Source: Verrucomicrobiota bacterium
GTDB lineage: Bacteria > Verrucomicrobiota > Verrucomicrobiia > Verrucomicrobiales > Verrucomicrobiaceae
DNA length: 64,000 nucleotides
Reading direction: 5' to 3'
NCBI GenBank assembly: GCA_009885695.1
Contig: VFKE01000056.1
Location: 42,603-106,602, forward strand
This document shows positions 38,665-49,684 of this stretch, piece by piece. The notes under the pieces were generated by a model that was not told the DNA's origin, made no database searches, and worked only from the letters and a program-made list of their open reading frames with translations. The position numbers and the translations under genes are program-made. Within the stretch, counting starts at the first letter, position 1, and every line of letters begins with the position of its first letter.

Positions 38665-39267
38665 TCAGGCGTTCATGGCCAGCCATTGCTGGCGGAGGTT
38701 GGCCACGCCGAGGTGAATGAGCGTGCCGACGTTGCCGATGCTGGTCTTGAGGGTTTCGGAGATTTCCTTGTAGCTGAGGCCGGCCTCGAACTTCAGTTGC
38801 ACGGCTTCGCGCTGCTTGTCGGGCAGTTGCGCGATCCAGCGTTTCAGTGCGTGGCTGAGTTCCTTCTCCTCCATGACTTCGGCGGGGCCGGCCTGGGCGG
38901 AGGGTTCGCGGTCGAGTACTTCTAGTTCCATGGGGACAAGGCGTTTTAGTTTTCTCCGGTGGTCCAGGGCGCGGTTCTTGCACACGGTAAAGAGCCAGGG
39001 CGCCAGCCTCTCGCGGTCGAGCGTGGCGAGTGATTGTGAGAGCTTGATGAAAACCTCCTGGGCGACATCGCGGGCCTGATTGATTTCGCCGACGATGCCG
39101 AGCGCGTAGCGGATGAGCGGACGCTCGAATCGGTCGAGCGTCGCAATAAGAAATGCATGGTCAGGATCACGGTCAGACATGTGGTGTTCGACAGGCATGA
39201 CGGGCATCCTTGAGTTTTCTTGGAAGAAAATTAAATTTATTTCAGACAGGGAAGACTGCCCCTTCAT
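38665..39267 (-). CDS. ECF-type RNA polymerase sigma factor
   Basis: DRFERPLIRYALGIVGEINQARDVAQEVFIKLSQS (region 2), LPDKQREAVQLKFEAGLSYKEISETLKTSIGNVGTLIHLGVANLR (region 4). Upstream of vWA gene. Confidence 0.9.
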   Translation of the reverse strand: MKGQSSLSEINLIFFQENSRMPVMPVEHHMSDRDPDHAFLIATLDRFERPLIRYALGIVGEINQARDVAQEVFIKLSQSLATLDRERLAPWLFTVCKNRALDHRRKLKRLVPMELEVLDREPSAQAGPAEVMEEKELSHALKRWIAQLPDKQREAVQLKFEAGLSYKEISETLKTSIGNVGTLIHLGVANLRQQWLAMNA

Positions 39268-39312
39268 GCAGGCATGAATATCGGCAGAAAAAACCGGGTT
39301 CTGGAGCCAGGC

Positions 39313-40905
39313 TTATTTAGCCTTGGCCTTGCTATCAGCCCCGGCGTCATTCGGTGTCTTGGTAGTGCTCTTATTGACCGGCGGCTTTTCGTTGTAGCTT
39401 TTCCACCAGGCTTCGATGGGCTGGACATCAAAGAGCTTGGCGTGATAGCCGGTCATCTGCTCGAAGCTGAACGTGGCCTCCGCAGCCACGTCGAGCGTCG
39501 GGTCAGTTTTGATCGCTTTGACAAGGGCATCTCCGACTTTTGTGCTGCGGCGCTGGCCGAGGTGCCATGCGGCCTTCACGCGCGTCTGCCAGGTCTGCTT
39601 GAGATCTTGGAGCACCTGGATGAGCTGATCGTCGCTGAGTTGCGCCGGCGCCAGCGCGGCGGATTCAGGAAAAATTTCTCCCACGGGAATCTGATGCTGC
39701 TGGATGCCGTGGAACTTCACCCGCTGACCGTTGATGTAGCAGTCCTGGACGCGGAGGATTTCCGCGCGTGCGGCGTGGACGAGGTTCGCAAGGCGCGGAT
39801 CCTCGATGGCGTCCCAGAGCCGTTCATACGGACCGCGCGCCCCGGTGGCGATGGCTTCGTCGGCGTAGGCGGTAAGCCGATTACGTTCCTTAAGCAGGAC
39901 AAGTTCAGTCTGCGAAGTAAACGGGGTTCCCTCAACGGCTGCCAGGGAAACCGGGGGCGCATCCTTCTTACTGTTGGACTTTTTGACTTCGTCAACGAGC
40001 GCGGAGAGCCCGGCCAGTTGCCTGGTGGTCTCATCGGCGAACTTCTCGGATACGATTTTATTTTTTTGCATGTCATCCAGCTTGGAACGTAGATCCGCGC
40101 TCTGCTTTTTCAGGTCATCAGTATCAATTGTCAGCCTGGTTACGATGGTATCGGAGGCGGAAGGGGAATGGACAACGGGCATGGCCGGAGTTGCCGGATG
40201 CAAGGTCTTGGCCAGCGATTCGAGTCTCTCCTCCAGATCGCTCCTGGTCTTGCTGTAAAACCAGATGGCACACATGAAAAACAGTGCCGCGTTTGCAAGC
40301 GCGAGGAGGAAGAACAACCGCAACAGGTAACCGGAGCGGAATTGATTGAAGCTGGACCCGGTACTTGGGAGTGGCGCAGGCTGGGTTGCCGGAGTCAGGA
40401 TGCTGACGGAGACGGTTTCAGCCCTGGCATCATTCAACTCGTCTGCGGGTGCGGACTGATTTTCCGGAAGTGTCCCACCGGCTTCTGGTTTCGCTCGCGA
40501 CATCGGTCCATCGAGGCTGGGATATTCCTGCAGTGCACGGCCGAAAGCAGCGGCGCTTGTGCCGTGAAGAAGTTGCAGAGGGATGTCATCCTGCAATGGC
40601 TGGGCCAGAGATGCTTGCAATCCCACAAACCGGACTTTAACCGGTCCGAAGCGTAACTCATCACCGGGTGACAGCTTCCGGGATTTGATCCGCCTTCCAT
40701 TGACAAAAGTTCCCTGAGTGGAACCAAGATTTCGAATCCAGCATTCTCCAACCGCATCGGCGGAAATACTGGCATGGCGTGGCGCTACGCCGGGATGCTC
40801 AAGAAAAATATCGGTGTTTTCATCACTGCCGATGGAGATATTGCCATTCACGGGCAACTCCAACGATTCCTCGCCGTTGCCAAAGTTAAGAATCAACATT
40901 GCCAT
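39313..40905 (-). CDS. FHA domain membrane protein
   Basis: ISIGSDENTDIFLEHPGVAPRHASISA...IRNLGSTQGTFVNGRRIKSRKLSPGDELRFG; TM LLRLFFLLALANAALFFMCAIWF. Confidence 0.85.
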   Translation of the reverse strand: MAMLILNFGNGEESLELPVNGNISIGSDENTDIFLEHPGVAPRHASISADAVGECWIRNLGSTQGTFVNGRRIKSRKLSPGDELRFGPVKVRFVGLQASLAQPLQDDIPLQLLHGTSAAAFGRALQEYPSLDGPMSRAKPEAGGTLPENQSAPADELNDARAETVSVSILTPATQPAPLPSTGSSFNQFRSGYLLRLFFLLALANAALFFMCAIWFYSKTRSDLEERLESLAKTLHPATPAMPVVHSPSASDTIVTRLTIDTDDLKKQSADLRSKLDDMQKNKIVSEKFADETTRQLAGLSALVDEVKKSNSKKDAPPVSLAAVEGTPFTSQTELVLLKERNRLTAYADEAIATGARGPYERLWDAIEDPRLANLVHAARAEILRVQDCYINGQRVKFHGIQQHQIPVGEIFPESAALAPAQLSDDQLIQVLQDLKQTWQTRVKAAWHLGQRRSTKVGDALVKAIKTDPTLDVAAEATFSFEQMTGYHAKLFDVQPIEAWWKSYNEKPPVNKSTTKTPNDAGADSKAKAK

Positions 40906-41097
40906 GAATACAAAAGTTCAGTGTGTGCGTTCAGTCATCGTGGCCTGGCTTCGATGGGGCTTGCGTGCCGGGGCATGCCGAAATGCGAGCGCAACAGTCT
41001 CGCGCTCGAGGAGGTTCTTGTAAATTCGTAATTCCTGGATCATGGTGAACCCGTGATTTGCTGCCAGGTCTCGTCTCATATCCAGCACACAGACATA

Positions 41098-42839
41098 TGA
41101 ACTCCGCTGACGCCTTTTGCCAGTCTAACACGCGCGCTGGAGGAATTTTCTCCAAACGCTTGGTCACAGGGGTGCCGGCCGCACTGGTGCTGGTGGTCCT
41201 CTATGCTTTCTGGCCCTATCAACACTGGCAGTTCGCCACCGAGCAACGCGGCAGTGTGCTGGAGGGCTGGTTCCGTCACATTGCGACGAATCCCGAGCTT
41301 TATTTTTGCTACGTAGTGCCATTTATCGTGGGCTTTCTCGTCTACCGGCAGCGTTCGATTCTCGTCGCACTGCCATTGGACGGCACTTGGTGGGGACTCG
41401 TGCCGGCGATTGCCGCCGTGCTGTTTTTCTGGGCAGGATACAAGGTGGACACCGGTTACCTTGGCTTCGCCAGCATTCAACTTATGACCGCAGCGCTGAT
41501 CCTGCTGCTTGGCGGTCCAAGATGGATGCGTGTGCTCATGATGCCTTGGTTGTTTCTACTGTTCGCCTGGCCCATGTCGCCGCTCGAAAGCATGCTGGCC
41601 TCTCCTCTGCGCATCATTACAGCGAAACTGGCCAGTTTCACCCTCAACCATATCGGCGTGCCGGTGGTGCGCGAAGGCACCGGGCTGTATTCGGCGCCTG
41701 ATTTCGCACACCAGTTGCAAATCGGCGAACATTTCCGACTCGACGTGGCCAATGCCTGCAGCGGCATACGCTCGCTCTCGGTTCTCGCCATGATCAGTGT
41801 GCTCTATGGCCTGATGGCATTGAAGCGCCCCCTGGCGCGCGCGCTGCTTTTTCTCAGTTCGATCCCGTTTGCCGTGGCCGGCAACCTCATCCGTCTCATC
41901 TTCCTGGCCTTGGGCGCTGTGTGGTTTGGCCAGGATTTTGCCGTGGGCACTACTCATGAACACGGCCAGACGGAATCATTTTACCACGAGATTTCGGGTT
42001 ACCTGGTCTTCGCAGTCGCACTGTCAGGCATGTTCGCCCTGTCGTCGTCCCTCGAAGGACGCAGGCACTGGAAAAACACGAGAATCCTGGACGCCAACTC
42101 TGCCGGCACACCCACGGGATCAGGACCAGAGCATGGCAACATCAAATCGGCACTCATGCGCGTCACCGCAATCGTGACATTGGCCACTGTAACCCTGGTG
42201 CTTTGCGCATGGACACCTACCACCGTAAAGATGGCCCAGCCCGGCCTGGTGATGGAACTGCCTGCCAGAATTGGTTCCTGGCAGGGAAGCGCGGAAATGG
42301 ATATGGACTCCAAGGAGAAAAGTCTTTTTGATGAGGGCGTTAAACTGAAGCGTCGTTTCTATACCGGTCCAGACCGACGTCAGCTTGTCGCCACATTGAT
42401 AATGAGCGGTCCGGTTAAAAAAAGCCTTCATGAACCAACGAGATGCCTGCCAGACCAGGGCTGGACGATAAGCGACACCGAGAATGTCACCATCAAGCTT
42501 GCAGACGGACGCGAGATACGCGCTTCCCTGATGCATATTTTTCGGGAGCGTCAGTCTTCGGCCGGCATTCATGTACGCCAGCGCGCTTTAAACCTGTACT
42601 GGTATCAAGGCTCCCACGGTCTCAGCACCCCCAGCTACAACGTCAGTTACGCACGCACTTATCTCGACTCCATTCTCCGCAATCTCAATCACCGCTGGGG
42701 ACAGGTGGCGTTCTACATGCCTGTTTCCGAACACCCCGCCGGTATCGAAGACCCAATTGAGGAAGCAGTCGCCAAGGACGAGCTGCTTGATTTCCTAAGC
42801 AATCTCACGCCGCAGATCTTGGCGGTGCCTGCCGAATAG
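41098..42839 (+). CDS. Exosortase fused to EpsI-like domain
   Basis: Multi-TM; catalytic motifs DVANACSGIRSL, GNLIRL, YHEISGYLVFAVAL; C-terminal VMELPARIGSWQG...LHEPTRCLPDQGWTI EpsI-like. Start approximate. Confidence 0.88.
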
Positions 42840-42959
42840 TCTGCGAATTCGAGCGCGCCTGCTGACTTGCGCGAACTTATTCAATTCCGCCCGCATTGCA
42901 GGCTGAATCGCTGCACCGGCCTGCGTTTCATCTTGTCATGAAGTGCATCCTCGACTTTT

Positions 42960-45900
42960 GTGCCCGTCACTTTCTCCATGAACAACGAGCGCCGCAAACA
43001 ATTCCCCTTCGATGAATTCGAGCCAAAATGGCAGCGGCTCTGGGAAGATGCCAAGGCTTTTCGCACACCCGGCCCGGGCGATGCCGATTTTGATTCCACC
43101 AAACCCAAATATTATGCGCTCGACATGTTCCCGTATCCTAGCGGGCAGGGGCTGCACGTGGGCCATCCGGAGGGCTACACAGCCACGGACATCGTCACGC
43201 GCTTCAAGAAGATGCGCGGTTTCAATGTGCTCCATCCCATGGGCTGGGACGCGTTTGGCCTGCCTGCGGAACAGTATGCCATCAAAACCGGCCAGCATCC
43301 GCGCACGACGACCGAGGCCAACATCGAAGGCTTCCGCGCGCAATTGAAGCGCCTCGGTTTCGCCTATGACTGGGAGCGCGAGGTGAACACGACCGACCCG
43401 GCTTATTACAAGTGGACGCAGTGGATTTTTCTCCAGCTCTATCATTCATACTTCGATGAGCAGACGAACCGGGCGCGACCGGTCAGCGAGCTTGAGGCTC
43501 AAGACTTGAAGCGTGAGGAAATTGATGCGCAACGTCTGGCCTACGTCAAAGAAGCTCCCGTGTGGTGGTGTCCCGAGCTCGGCACTGTGCTGGCGAATGA
43601 AGAGGTCGTCGATGGCAAGAGCGAAGTCGGCGGCTTTCCGGTTGAACGTCGCCCGATGCGCCAGTGGATGCTGCGCATCACCGCGTATGCCCAGCGTTTG
43701 ATTGATGAACTCGACGGCCTCAACTGGCCGGAAGGCATCAAGCTGCTTCAGAAAAACTGGATCGGAAAAAGCGAAGGCGCGGAAGTGCATTTCAAAGCGG
43801 CTGATCTCGATGAGACCATCACCGTCTTCACCACGCGACCGGACACGCTGTTTGGCGCGACCTACATGGTGCTGGCGCCAGAGCACCGGCTGGTGGATGA
43901 ACTTGTGAGCGAGGAACAGCTTGCGGAAGTTGAGCAGTATCGCGAACGCACCGCCCGCAAGAGTGATCTGGAACGAACAGAACTCGCGAAGGAAAAGAGC
44001 GGCGTCTTCACCGGCGCTTATGCCATCAATCCGGTGAACAAAGAGCGCATCCCGATCTGGATCGCCGATTACGTCCTCATGGGTTACGGCACCGGCGCCA
44101 TCATGGCTGTGCCAGCGCATGATGAGCGGGATTTTGAGTTTGCGAATAAGTTTGGGCTGCCGGTCCGGCAGGTGCTTCAAGGGAGCGCGGGCGTCTCGCC
44201 CGTGCAGACTCTTCAAAAAGGTGCCCAATTCACCAAACATCGCCGCCGCCTTCCGCACTGGCAGCAGGGTGAATGCGCAGTGTTCGTCACCTGGCGACTG
44301 GCAGACAGCCTCCCCAAGGAAAAACTCGATGAATGGAACTCAGAGCGCGAAGCCTGGAAAGCCAGCCATCCAGAGCCGTGGTCGGAACAATTTGAAGATG
44401 AGTATCACGCCCGCTTCAGCGACCAGCTGGACAAATGGCTCGATTCTGGAGGCGGCTCATGCGTGCTGAGAAGACCGGAGATTTCTGCGATTGTCGCCGG
44501 GGCGTTGAATCATTTTGATGGTGATCGCTGCACACTGCATGCAGCCGTCGTCATGCCGAATCACGTCCATTTGCTCTTTCAGCCTGTTGGCAATCACAAA
44601 ATCGAAGACATCATTCAAAGCTTGAAAAGTTTCACTGCGAAGCAGGTCAATAAACTTCTGGGATCCGAAGGCAGACTTTGGCAACCGGAGTATTTTGACC
44701 GTCTGGTCCGGAGTCTTCCGCACTTCGAGCGAGTCTCGCGATATATTTCTGAAAACCCGGTAGTGGCGGGTTTGCGTGAAGGTGAGTTTGTCTTGATCGA
44801 GAAATGCACGGGCGAGACGCCCGCGCTCCCTTATGAGAGTGACGGCGTTGCCGTGAACTCAGATTTCTTAAACGGTCTTGCTACGCCCGAAGCCAAGTCT
44901 AAAATCACCGCCTGGCTCACCGAAAAAGGCCTCGGCGCGAAAACAACGAACTTCAAACTCCGCGACTGGCTTTTCAGCCGTCAACGTTACTGGGGCGAGC
45001 CATTCCCCATCGTCTGGGAAGACGGTCATCATCGTGCAGTGCCGGAAAGCGAGCTTCCCGTCGTGCCACCGGACCTTGATGACTTCAAACCAACCGGCAC
45101 ACCTGAACCGCCGCTGAGCAAGGCAACGTCATGGGTGCGCTATTCTGAGAACGCAACTCGCGAACTGAACACGATGCCGCAGTGGGCGGGCTCATGCTGG
45201 TATTATCTGCGCTATTGCGATCCGAAGAATACGGAGCGTTTCATCTCAAAAGAAGCAGAAGCCTATTGGATGGGCGGAACAAATGTGAAATGCGGAATGC
45301 GGAATGCGGAATCAGTTTCAGCAATTCCAAATTCCAAATTCCAAATTCCAAATTCTACCAAGGGTGGCGTCGACCTCTACGTCGGCGGCACGGAACACGC
45401 CGTGCTGCATCTGCTATATGCGCGGTTCTGGCACAAGTTCTTGTTCGATCTCGGCCACGTCAGCACGCCAGAGCCTTTTCAACGCCTGGTGAACCAGGGT
45501 CTCATCCTCGGCGAAGACGGCCAGAAGATGTCAAAATCCCGCGGCAACGTGGTCAATCCTGACGATGTCATTCTCGAATACGGCGCGGACTCGCTCCGCC
45601 TCTATGAGATGTTCATGGGGCCGCTGGAGCAGGTGAAGCCCTGGCATATGCAAGGCGTGGAAGGCGTCTATCGCTTCCTCGCGCGCGTGTGGCGTCTCGT
45701 GCTGGAGGGCAATCAAGAGGGCGGCTGGAGCATCTCGCCGCAGCTTCAAGACGTGCTGACCGACAAAAAACTGAACAAGATCATCCACGAGACCATCAAG
45801 AAAGTCAGTGAGGACATCGAGAAGTTGAGCTTCAACACTTCCATCAGCCAGATGATGGTGCTGACCAATGCCTTCACCCAGGCCGAAGTGCGCCCCGCAA

Positions 45901-46250
45901 ATGGCGTGATGACGCTGCTGCAGACGCTCAATCCCTTCGCGCCGCATATCACCGAGGAACTCGCCGAGCGCATCGGCGGAGCCTTTCCAAAATTAAAGAT
46001 CAACGGCTCGCTCGCTCACCAAACGTGGCCGGAGTTCGACGCCTCCGCGCTCACCGAAGATGAAATGGAAATCGTGCTTCAGGTGAATGGCAAACTGCGT
46101 GACCGCCTCACCGTGGCCAAGGACATCGCAAAAGAGGAACTGGAAAAGCTGGCGCTGGCGAGCGCCAAGGTGATCGAATTCACCCAGGGTCTCACCATCC
46201 GCAAAGTGGTGGTGGTGCCGGGCAAGCTGGTCAACATTGTTGCGAACTAA
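42960..46250 (+). CDS. leuS: Leucyl-tRNA synthetase with in-frame RAYT insertion and heptad-repeat insertion (1096 aa)
   Basis: [109 protein letters not shown]. Start may be 42978. Confidence 0.97.
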   Translation: MPVTFSMNNERRKQFPFDEFEPKWQRLWEDAKAFRTPGPGDADFDSTKPKYYALDMFPYPSGQGLHVGHPEGYTATDIVTRFKKMRGFNVLHPMGWDAFGLPAEQYAIKTGQHPRTTTEANIEGFRAQLKRLGFAYDWEREVNTTDPAYYKWTQWIFLQLYHSYFDEQTNRARPVSELEAQDLKREEIDAQRLAYVKEAPVWWCPELGTVLANEEVVDGKSEVGGFPVERRPMRQWMLRITAYAQRLIDELDGLNWPEGIKLLQKNWIGKSEGAEVHFKAADLDETITVFTTRPDTLFGATYMVLAPEHRLVDELVSEEQLAEVEQYRERTARKSDLERTELAKEKSGVFTGAYAINPVNKERIPIWIADYVLMGYGTGAIMAVPAHDERDFEFANKFGLPVRQVLQGSAGVSPVQTLQKGAQFTKHRRRLPHWQQGECAVFVTWRLADSLPKEKLDEWNSEREAWKASHPEPWSEQFEDEYHARFSDQLDKWLDSGGGSCVLRRPEISAIVAGALNHFDGDRCTLHAAVVMPNHVHLLFQPVGNHKIEDIIQSLKSFTAKQVNKLLGSEGRLWQPEYFDRLVRSLPHFERVSRYISENPVVAGLREGEFVLIEKCTGETPALPYESDGVAVNSDFLNGLATPEAKSKITAWLTEKGLGAKTTNFKLRDWLFSRQRYWGEPFPIVWEDGHHRAVPESELPVVPPDLDDFKPTGTPEPPLSKATSWVRYSENATRELNTMPQWAGSCWYYLRYCDPKNTERFISKEAEAYWMGGTNVKCGMRNAESVSAIPNSKFQIPNSTKGGVDLYVGGTEHAVLHLLYARFWHKFLFDLGHVSTPEPFQRLVNQGLILGEDGQKMSKSRGNVVNPDDVILEYGADSLRLYEMFMGPLEQVKPWHMQGVEGVYRFLARVWRLVLEGNQEGGWSISPQLQDVLTDKKLNKIIHETIKKVSEDIEKLSFNTSISQMMVLTNAFTQAEVRPANGVMTLLQTLNPFAPHITEELAERIGGAFPKLKINGSLAHQTWPEFDASALTEDEMEIVLQVNGKLRDRLTVAKDIAKEELEKLALASAKVIEFTQGLTIRKVVVVPGKLVNIVAN
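44179..44832 (+). mobile_element. In-frame REP-associated tyrosine transposase (RAYT / Y1_Tnp) insertion in leuS
   Basis: Y1 transposase motif [52 protein letters not shown]; bounded by perfect 28-nt inverted repeat aagggagcgcgggcgtctcgcccgtgca (44179-44206 / 44805-44832); length 654 nt = 218 codons. Confidence 0.92.
45291..45354. repeat. Opposed heptanucleotide repeats inside leuS
   Basis: (tgcggaa)3 then (attccaa)4; encodes [23 protein letters not shown] between YWMGGT and [23 protein letters not shown]. Confidence 0.88.
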
Positions 46251-46259
46251 AAGTCAATC

Positions 46260-47348
46260 ATGCGGATTTCACTGGTTCACTATTCGGCCCCGCCGGTCAT
46301 CGGCGGCGTGGAGCGCGTGCTGGCGCAGCAGGCTCAGGTCCTGGCGCGCTTCGGCCATGAAGCAGTGGTGGTCTGCGCCACCAAGGGGGCCAAGGTCGAT
46401 GGTGCGATCATGGAGTATGCCCCAAATTTCTACATCAAACGCGTGCAATCAGCGCTGGCGGGTTCCGAGGTCGTCATCGTTCACAACATGTTCACGATGC
46501 CCTTCAACTGGGACTCATCGAAAACCCTCGCGCAGATCAGCCACGACATGACCGGCGCGCGCTTCTTCAACTGGGTGCATGACATCGATGTGACACGCGC
46601 TGATTTTACTGAGCTGCAGCTTCGCGCCTCGCATGTGGCTGTCTCCGAAGTGATGCGGCGCAATTTCTGCAAGTTCGCCGGGCTCAAGGACACCCGGTGC
46701 GCGGTGGTTCCCAACGGACTGGATGTGCCCGCGACACTCGGCTTCGGAAAAAATGTGGCGGCATTTGCCGCGAAACACCGCCTTCTGGAACGAGAACTGG
46801 TCCTCTTCCACCCGGCGCGGGTGCTGGCGCGGAAGAATCTCGAACTGGACATCGAAGTGATCGCGGCGCTCCGGAAGCAGGGCGTGGACGCCGTCTGCGT
46901 CATCACTGGAGCACGTGATCCGCACCGTCTCGATTCAGATGAGTATGCGGAAAAGGTGCGGACCTTGATCGCTAAAAAGAAACTGCAGGAAGCGATCTTG
47001 TTCACCAGCGACTCCTTTGATCCGGAGGAAGATGATGTCCGGGCCATCTATTCACTGGCAGACGCGCTGATCTTCCCGAGTAAATCCGAGGGGTTTGGCC
47101 TGCCGGTTCTCGAAGCCGCGCTGCACCGGCTGCCGGTTTTTTGCTCGGACATTGCCTCGCATCGGGAACTTGCGAATGGCGGCGCCACCTTCTTCAGGCT
47201 CACGGACGATCCGGCTGCCATTGCAAAAAAAATCGTCGCCACCGTAAAGGAAAGCGAATCCGGCACCCGCCGCCGCGTGGTCTTGGAAAAATTCGGCTGG
47301 GACAGCATCTATAAGGAATACCTTGAGCCGATGCTGAAGAAAAGCTAG
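46260..47348 (+). CDS. Glycosyltransferase family 4-like
   Basis: ISLVHYSAPPVIGGVERVLAQQAQVLARFGHEAVVV; SLADALIFPSKSEGFGLPVLEAALHRLPVFCSDI. Confidence 0.88.
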   Translation: MRISLVHYSAPPVIGGVERVLAQQAQVLARFGHEAVVVCATKGAKVDGAIMEYAPNFYIKRVQSALAGSEVVIVHNMFTMPFNWDSSKTLAQISHDMTGARFFNWVHDIDVTRADFTELQLRASHVAVSEVMRRNFCKFAGLKDTRCAVVPNGLDVPATLGFGKNVAAFAAKHRLLERELVLFHPARVLARKNLELDIEVIAALRKQGVDAVCVITGARDPHRLDSDEYAEKVRTLIAKKKLQEAILFTSDSFDPEEDDVRAIYSLADALIFPSKSEGFGLPVLEAALHRLPVFCSDIASHRELANGGATFFRLTDDPAAIAKKIVATVKESESGTRRRVVLEKFGWDSIYKEYLEPMLKKS

Positions 47349-47356
47349 GTGAGGGA

Positions 47357-49555
47357 ATGCCCCACACCGCAAACCAGCTTAGTGAACCTGCCGTTCGGAT
47401 TTTAGAAGCGAGGCACCACGATCCTTTCAGCTATCTCGGACCGCAATTGCTCGCCGACGGACGGGTGGCTGTTCGCGCCATGCTGCCACGGGCACATTCA
47501 CTCAAAGTGATCTTGAAAGACGGCGGCGGCTCGTTTGAAGCGGACCTGCTCCATGAAAACGGATTGTTCGAGGCCCTGCTGCCAGCGACGGCGTGGCAGA
47601 AGCCCTACGAACTGGAGTGGCAGGGACAGGAGGGCAAGATTCACCGGCAGGACGACGCCTACGCGTTCGGGCTTTGTCTCGGCGATCTCGACATGCACCT
47701 CTTCCGCGAGGGACGGCATTGGAAGTTGTTCGATCATTTGGGCGCGCATCCCAGGGTGATCAACGGCGTGGCGGGGATCCTGTTCGCCGTCTGGGCGCCA
47801 AACGCGCAGCGCGTTTCGGTCATCGCGGATTTCAACTCCTGGGACGGTCGCGCGCATCCCATGCGCTCCCGCATCGAAGGCGGCATCTGGGAACTTTTCA
47901 TCCCCGGCGTGGGCATGAACGCCCATTATAAATTTGAAATCGTGAGCGGCAGCGGCGCGTTGTTCAATAAGAGCGATCCCTTCGCCTTCTTCTCGCAACA
48001 TGGGCCGCAGACGGCATCGCTCACCTGGGATTATACGCGCTACCAATGGAGCGATGAGGCCTGGATGAGCCGCCGCGCCAGACAGAATTTGTATCACAGT
48101 CCCATGAGCATCTACGAGGTGCATCTGGGATCATGGAAGCGGTCCGAGGGAAAGGAAGGTCGCTGGCTGACTTATCTCGAACTCGCCGACCAGCTCATTC
48201 CTTATGTGAAGGATCTCGGCTTCACGCACATCGAGCTGATGCCGGTGGCGGAGCATCCGTTCGACGGCTCCTGGGGTTATCAAGTGGTTGGATATTACGC
48301 GCCGACATCTCGCTTCGGAAATCCGGACGAGTTCCGCGAGTTCGTGGACCGCTGCCATCAGGCCGGTATCGGTGTCATCGTGGACTGGGTACCGGCGCAT
48401 TTCCCAAAAGATGCGCACGGACTGGCGAAGTTCGATGGCACGGCGCTCTTTGAGCACGCTGATCCGCGGCAGGGTGAGCACGCGGACTGGGGCACGCTGA
48501 TCTTCAACTTCGGCCGCAACGAGGTGAGAAATTTCCTCATCGCCAATGCGCTTTTCTGGCTGGAGCATTATCACATCGACGGCATTCGCGTGGATGCCGT
48601 GGCGTCGATGCTCTATCTGGATTATTCACGCGAGCATGGGCAGTGGGTGCCGAACATTCACGGCGGTCGGGAGAATCTTGATGCCATCGGCTTCATGAAG
48701 GAGCTGAACCAGCAGTGTTATGCGCAGCATCCCGGGTCGGTCATCATCGCGGAGGAGAGCACCGCCTGGGGCGGCGTCTCGCGACCAGTAAGCGCGGGTG
48801 GCCTCGGTTTTGGTTTCAAATGGAACATGGGCTGGATGAACGACACCCTGAGCTACATGCAGGAGAATCCAGTGCATCGGAAGTATCATCACGGCGAGGC
48901 GACCTTCTCCATGCTCTATGCCTACGACGAAAACTTCATGCTGGTGCTCAGTCATGACGAGGTGGTGCACGGAAAGCGCGCGCTGCTGGACAAGATGCCG
49001 GGCGACCGCTGGCAGCAGTTCGCCAACTTGCGGATGTTCCTCGCGTGGATGTGGACGCATCCAGGGAAGAAGCTGCTCTTCATGGGCGGTGAGATCGGCC
49101 AGTGGCGCGAGTGGAACCACGAGCGCGGCATGGACTGGGAAGTTCTCTTTGGGCGCGAACACGTCGGCGTGCAAAAATTGGTGCGCGATTTGAATGCGCT
49201 CTACACCGGCACGCCGGCCTTGCATGCACTGGATCACGCTCCGGGCGGATTCAGCTGGCTGGATGCCAACGACTGGGAGCGGAGCATCTTCACATACGTG
49301 CGCCAGTCACTGGCCGGCGATAAATGCTATGTGATGGTCAATGCCACGCCAGTCCCGCGCGATGGCTACCGCATGGGCGTGGCCGAAGGCGGATTTTATC
49401 GCGAAATCCTGAACACCGACAGCGAGATTTATGCAGGGTCCAACCTGGGCAACGGCACTGGCCTGACCGCGCAACAGGTACCCTGGCAGGGAATGCCCTG
49501 GTCGGTGGTCGTGACCTTGCCGCCGCTGGCGACAGTGATCGTGCGCCGCGCGTAA
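47357..49555 (+). CDS. glgB: 1,4-alpha-glucan branching enzyme
   Basis: FAVWAPNAQRVSVIADFNSWDG, IELMPVAEHPFDGSWGYQVVGYYAPTSRFG, DGIRVDAVASMLYLDYSR, IIAEESTAWGGVSRP, LSHDEVVHGKRALL. Confidence 0.97.
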   Translation: MPHTANQLSEPAVRILEARHHDPFSYLGPQLLADGRVAVRAMLPRAHSLKVILKDGGGSFEADLLHENGLFEALLPATAWQKPYELEWQGQEGKIHRQDDAYAFGLCLGDLDMHLFREGRHWKLFDHLGAHPRVINGVAGILFAVWAPNAQRVSVIADFNSWDGRAHPMRSRIEGGIWELFIPGVGMNAHYKFEIVSGSGALFNKSDPFAFFSQHGPQTASLTWDYTRYQWSDEAWMSRRARQNLYHSPMSIYEVHLGSWKRSEGKEGRWLTYLELADQLIPYVKDLGFTHIELMPVAEHPFDGSWGYQVVGYYAPTSRFGNPDEFREFVDRCHQAGIGVIVDWVPAHFPKDAHGLAKFDGTALFEHADPRQGEHADWGTLIFNFGRNEVRNFLIANALFWLEHYHIDGIRVDAVASMLYLDYSREHGQWVPNIHGGRENLDAIGFMKELNQQCYAQHPGSVIIAEESTAWGGVSRPVSAGGLGFGFKWNMGWMNDTLSYMQENPVHRKYHHGEATFSMLYAYDENFMLVLSHDEVVHGKRALLDKMPGDRWQQFANLRMFLAWMWTHPGKKLLFMGGEIGQWREWNHERGMDWEVLFGREHVGVQKLVRDLNALYTGTPALHALDHAPGGFSWLDANDWERSIFTYVRQSLAGDKCYVMVNATPVPRDGYRMGVAEGGFYREILNTDSEIYAGSNLGNGTGLTAQQVPWQGMPWSVVVTLPPLATVIVRRA

Positions 49556-49684
49556 ATCAACGCGTGATCGCCCCGATGAGCGGCCTCAAGTCTGTCGGCC
49601 TCAAGTCTTGCTTTTGCCAGGCTGCTGCTTCATGTTAAGGGGTTATTTTTGATAAATTGTCGTCGCTCCGCGAGGTTTGCCATC

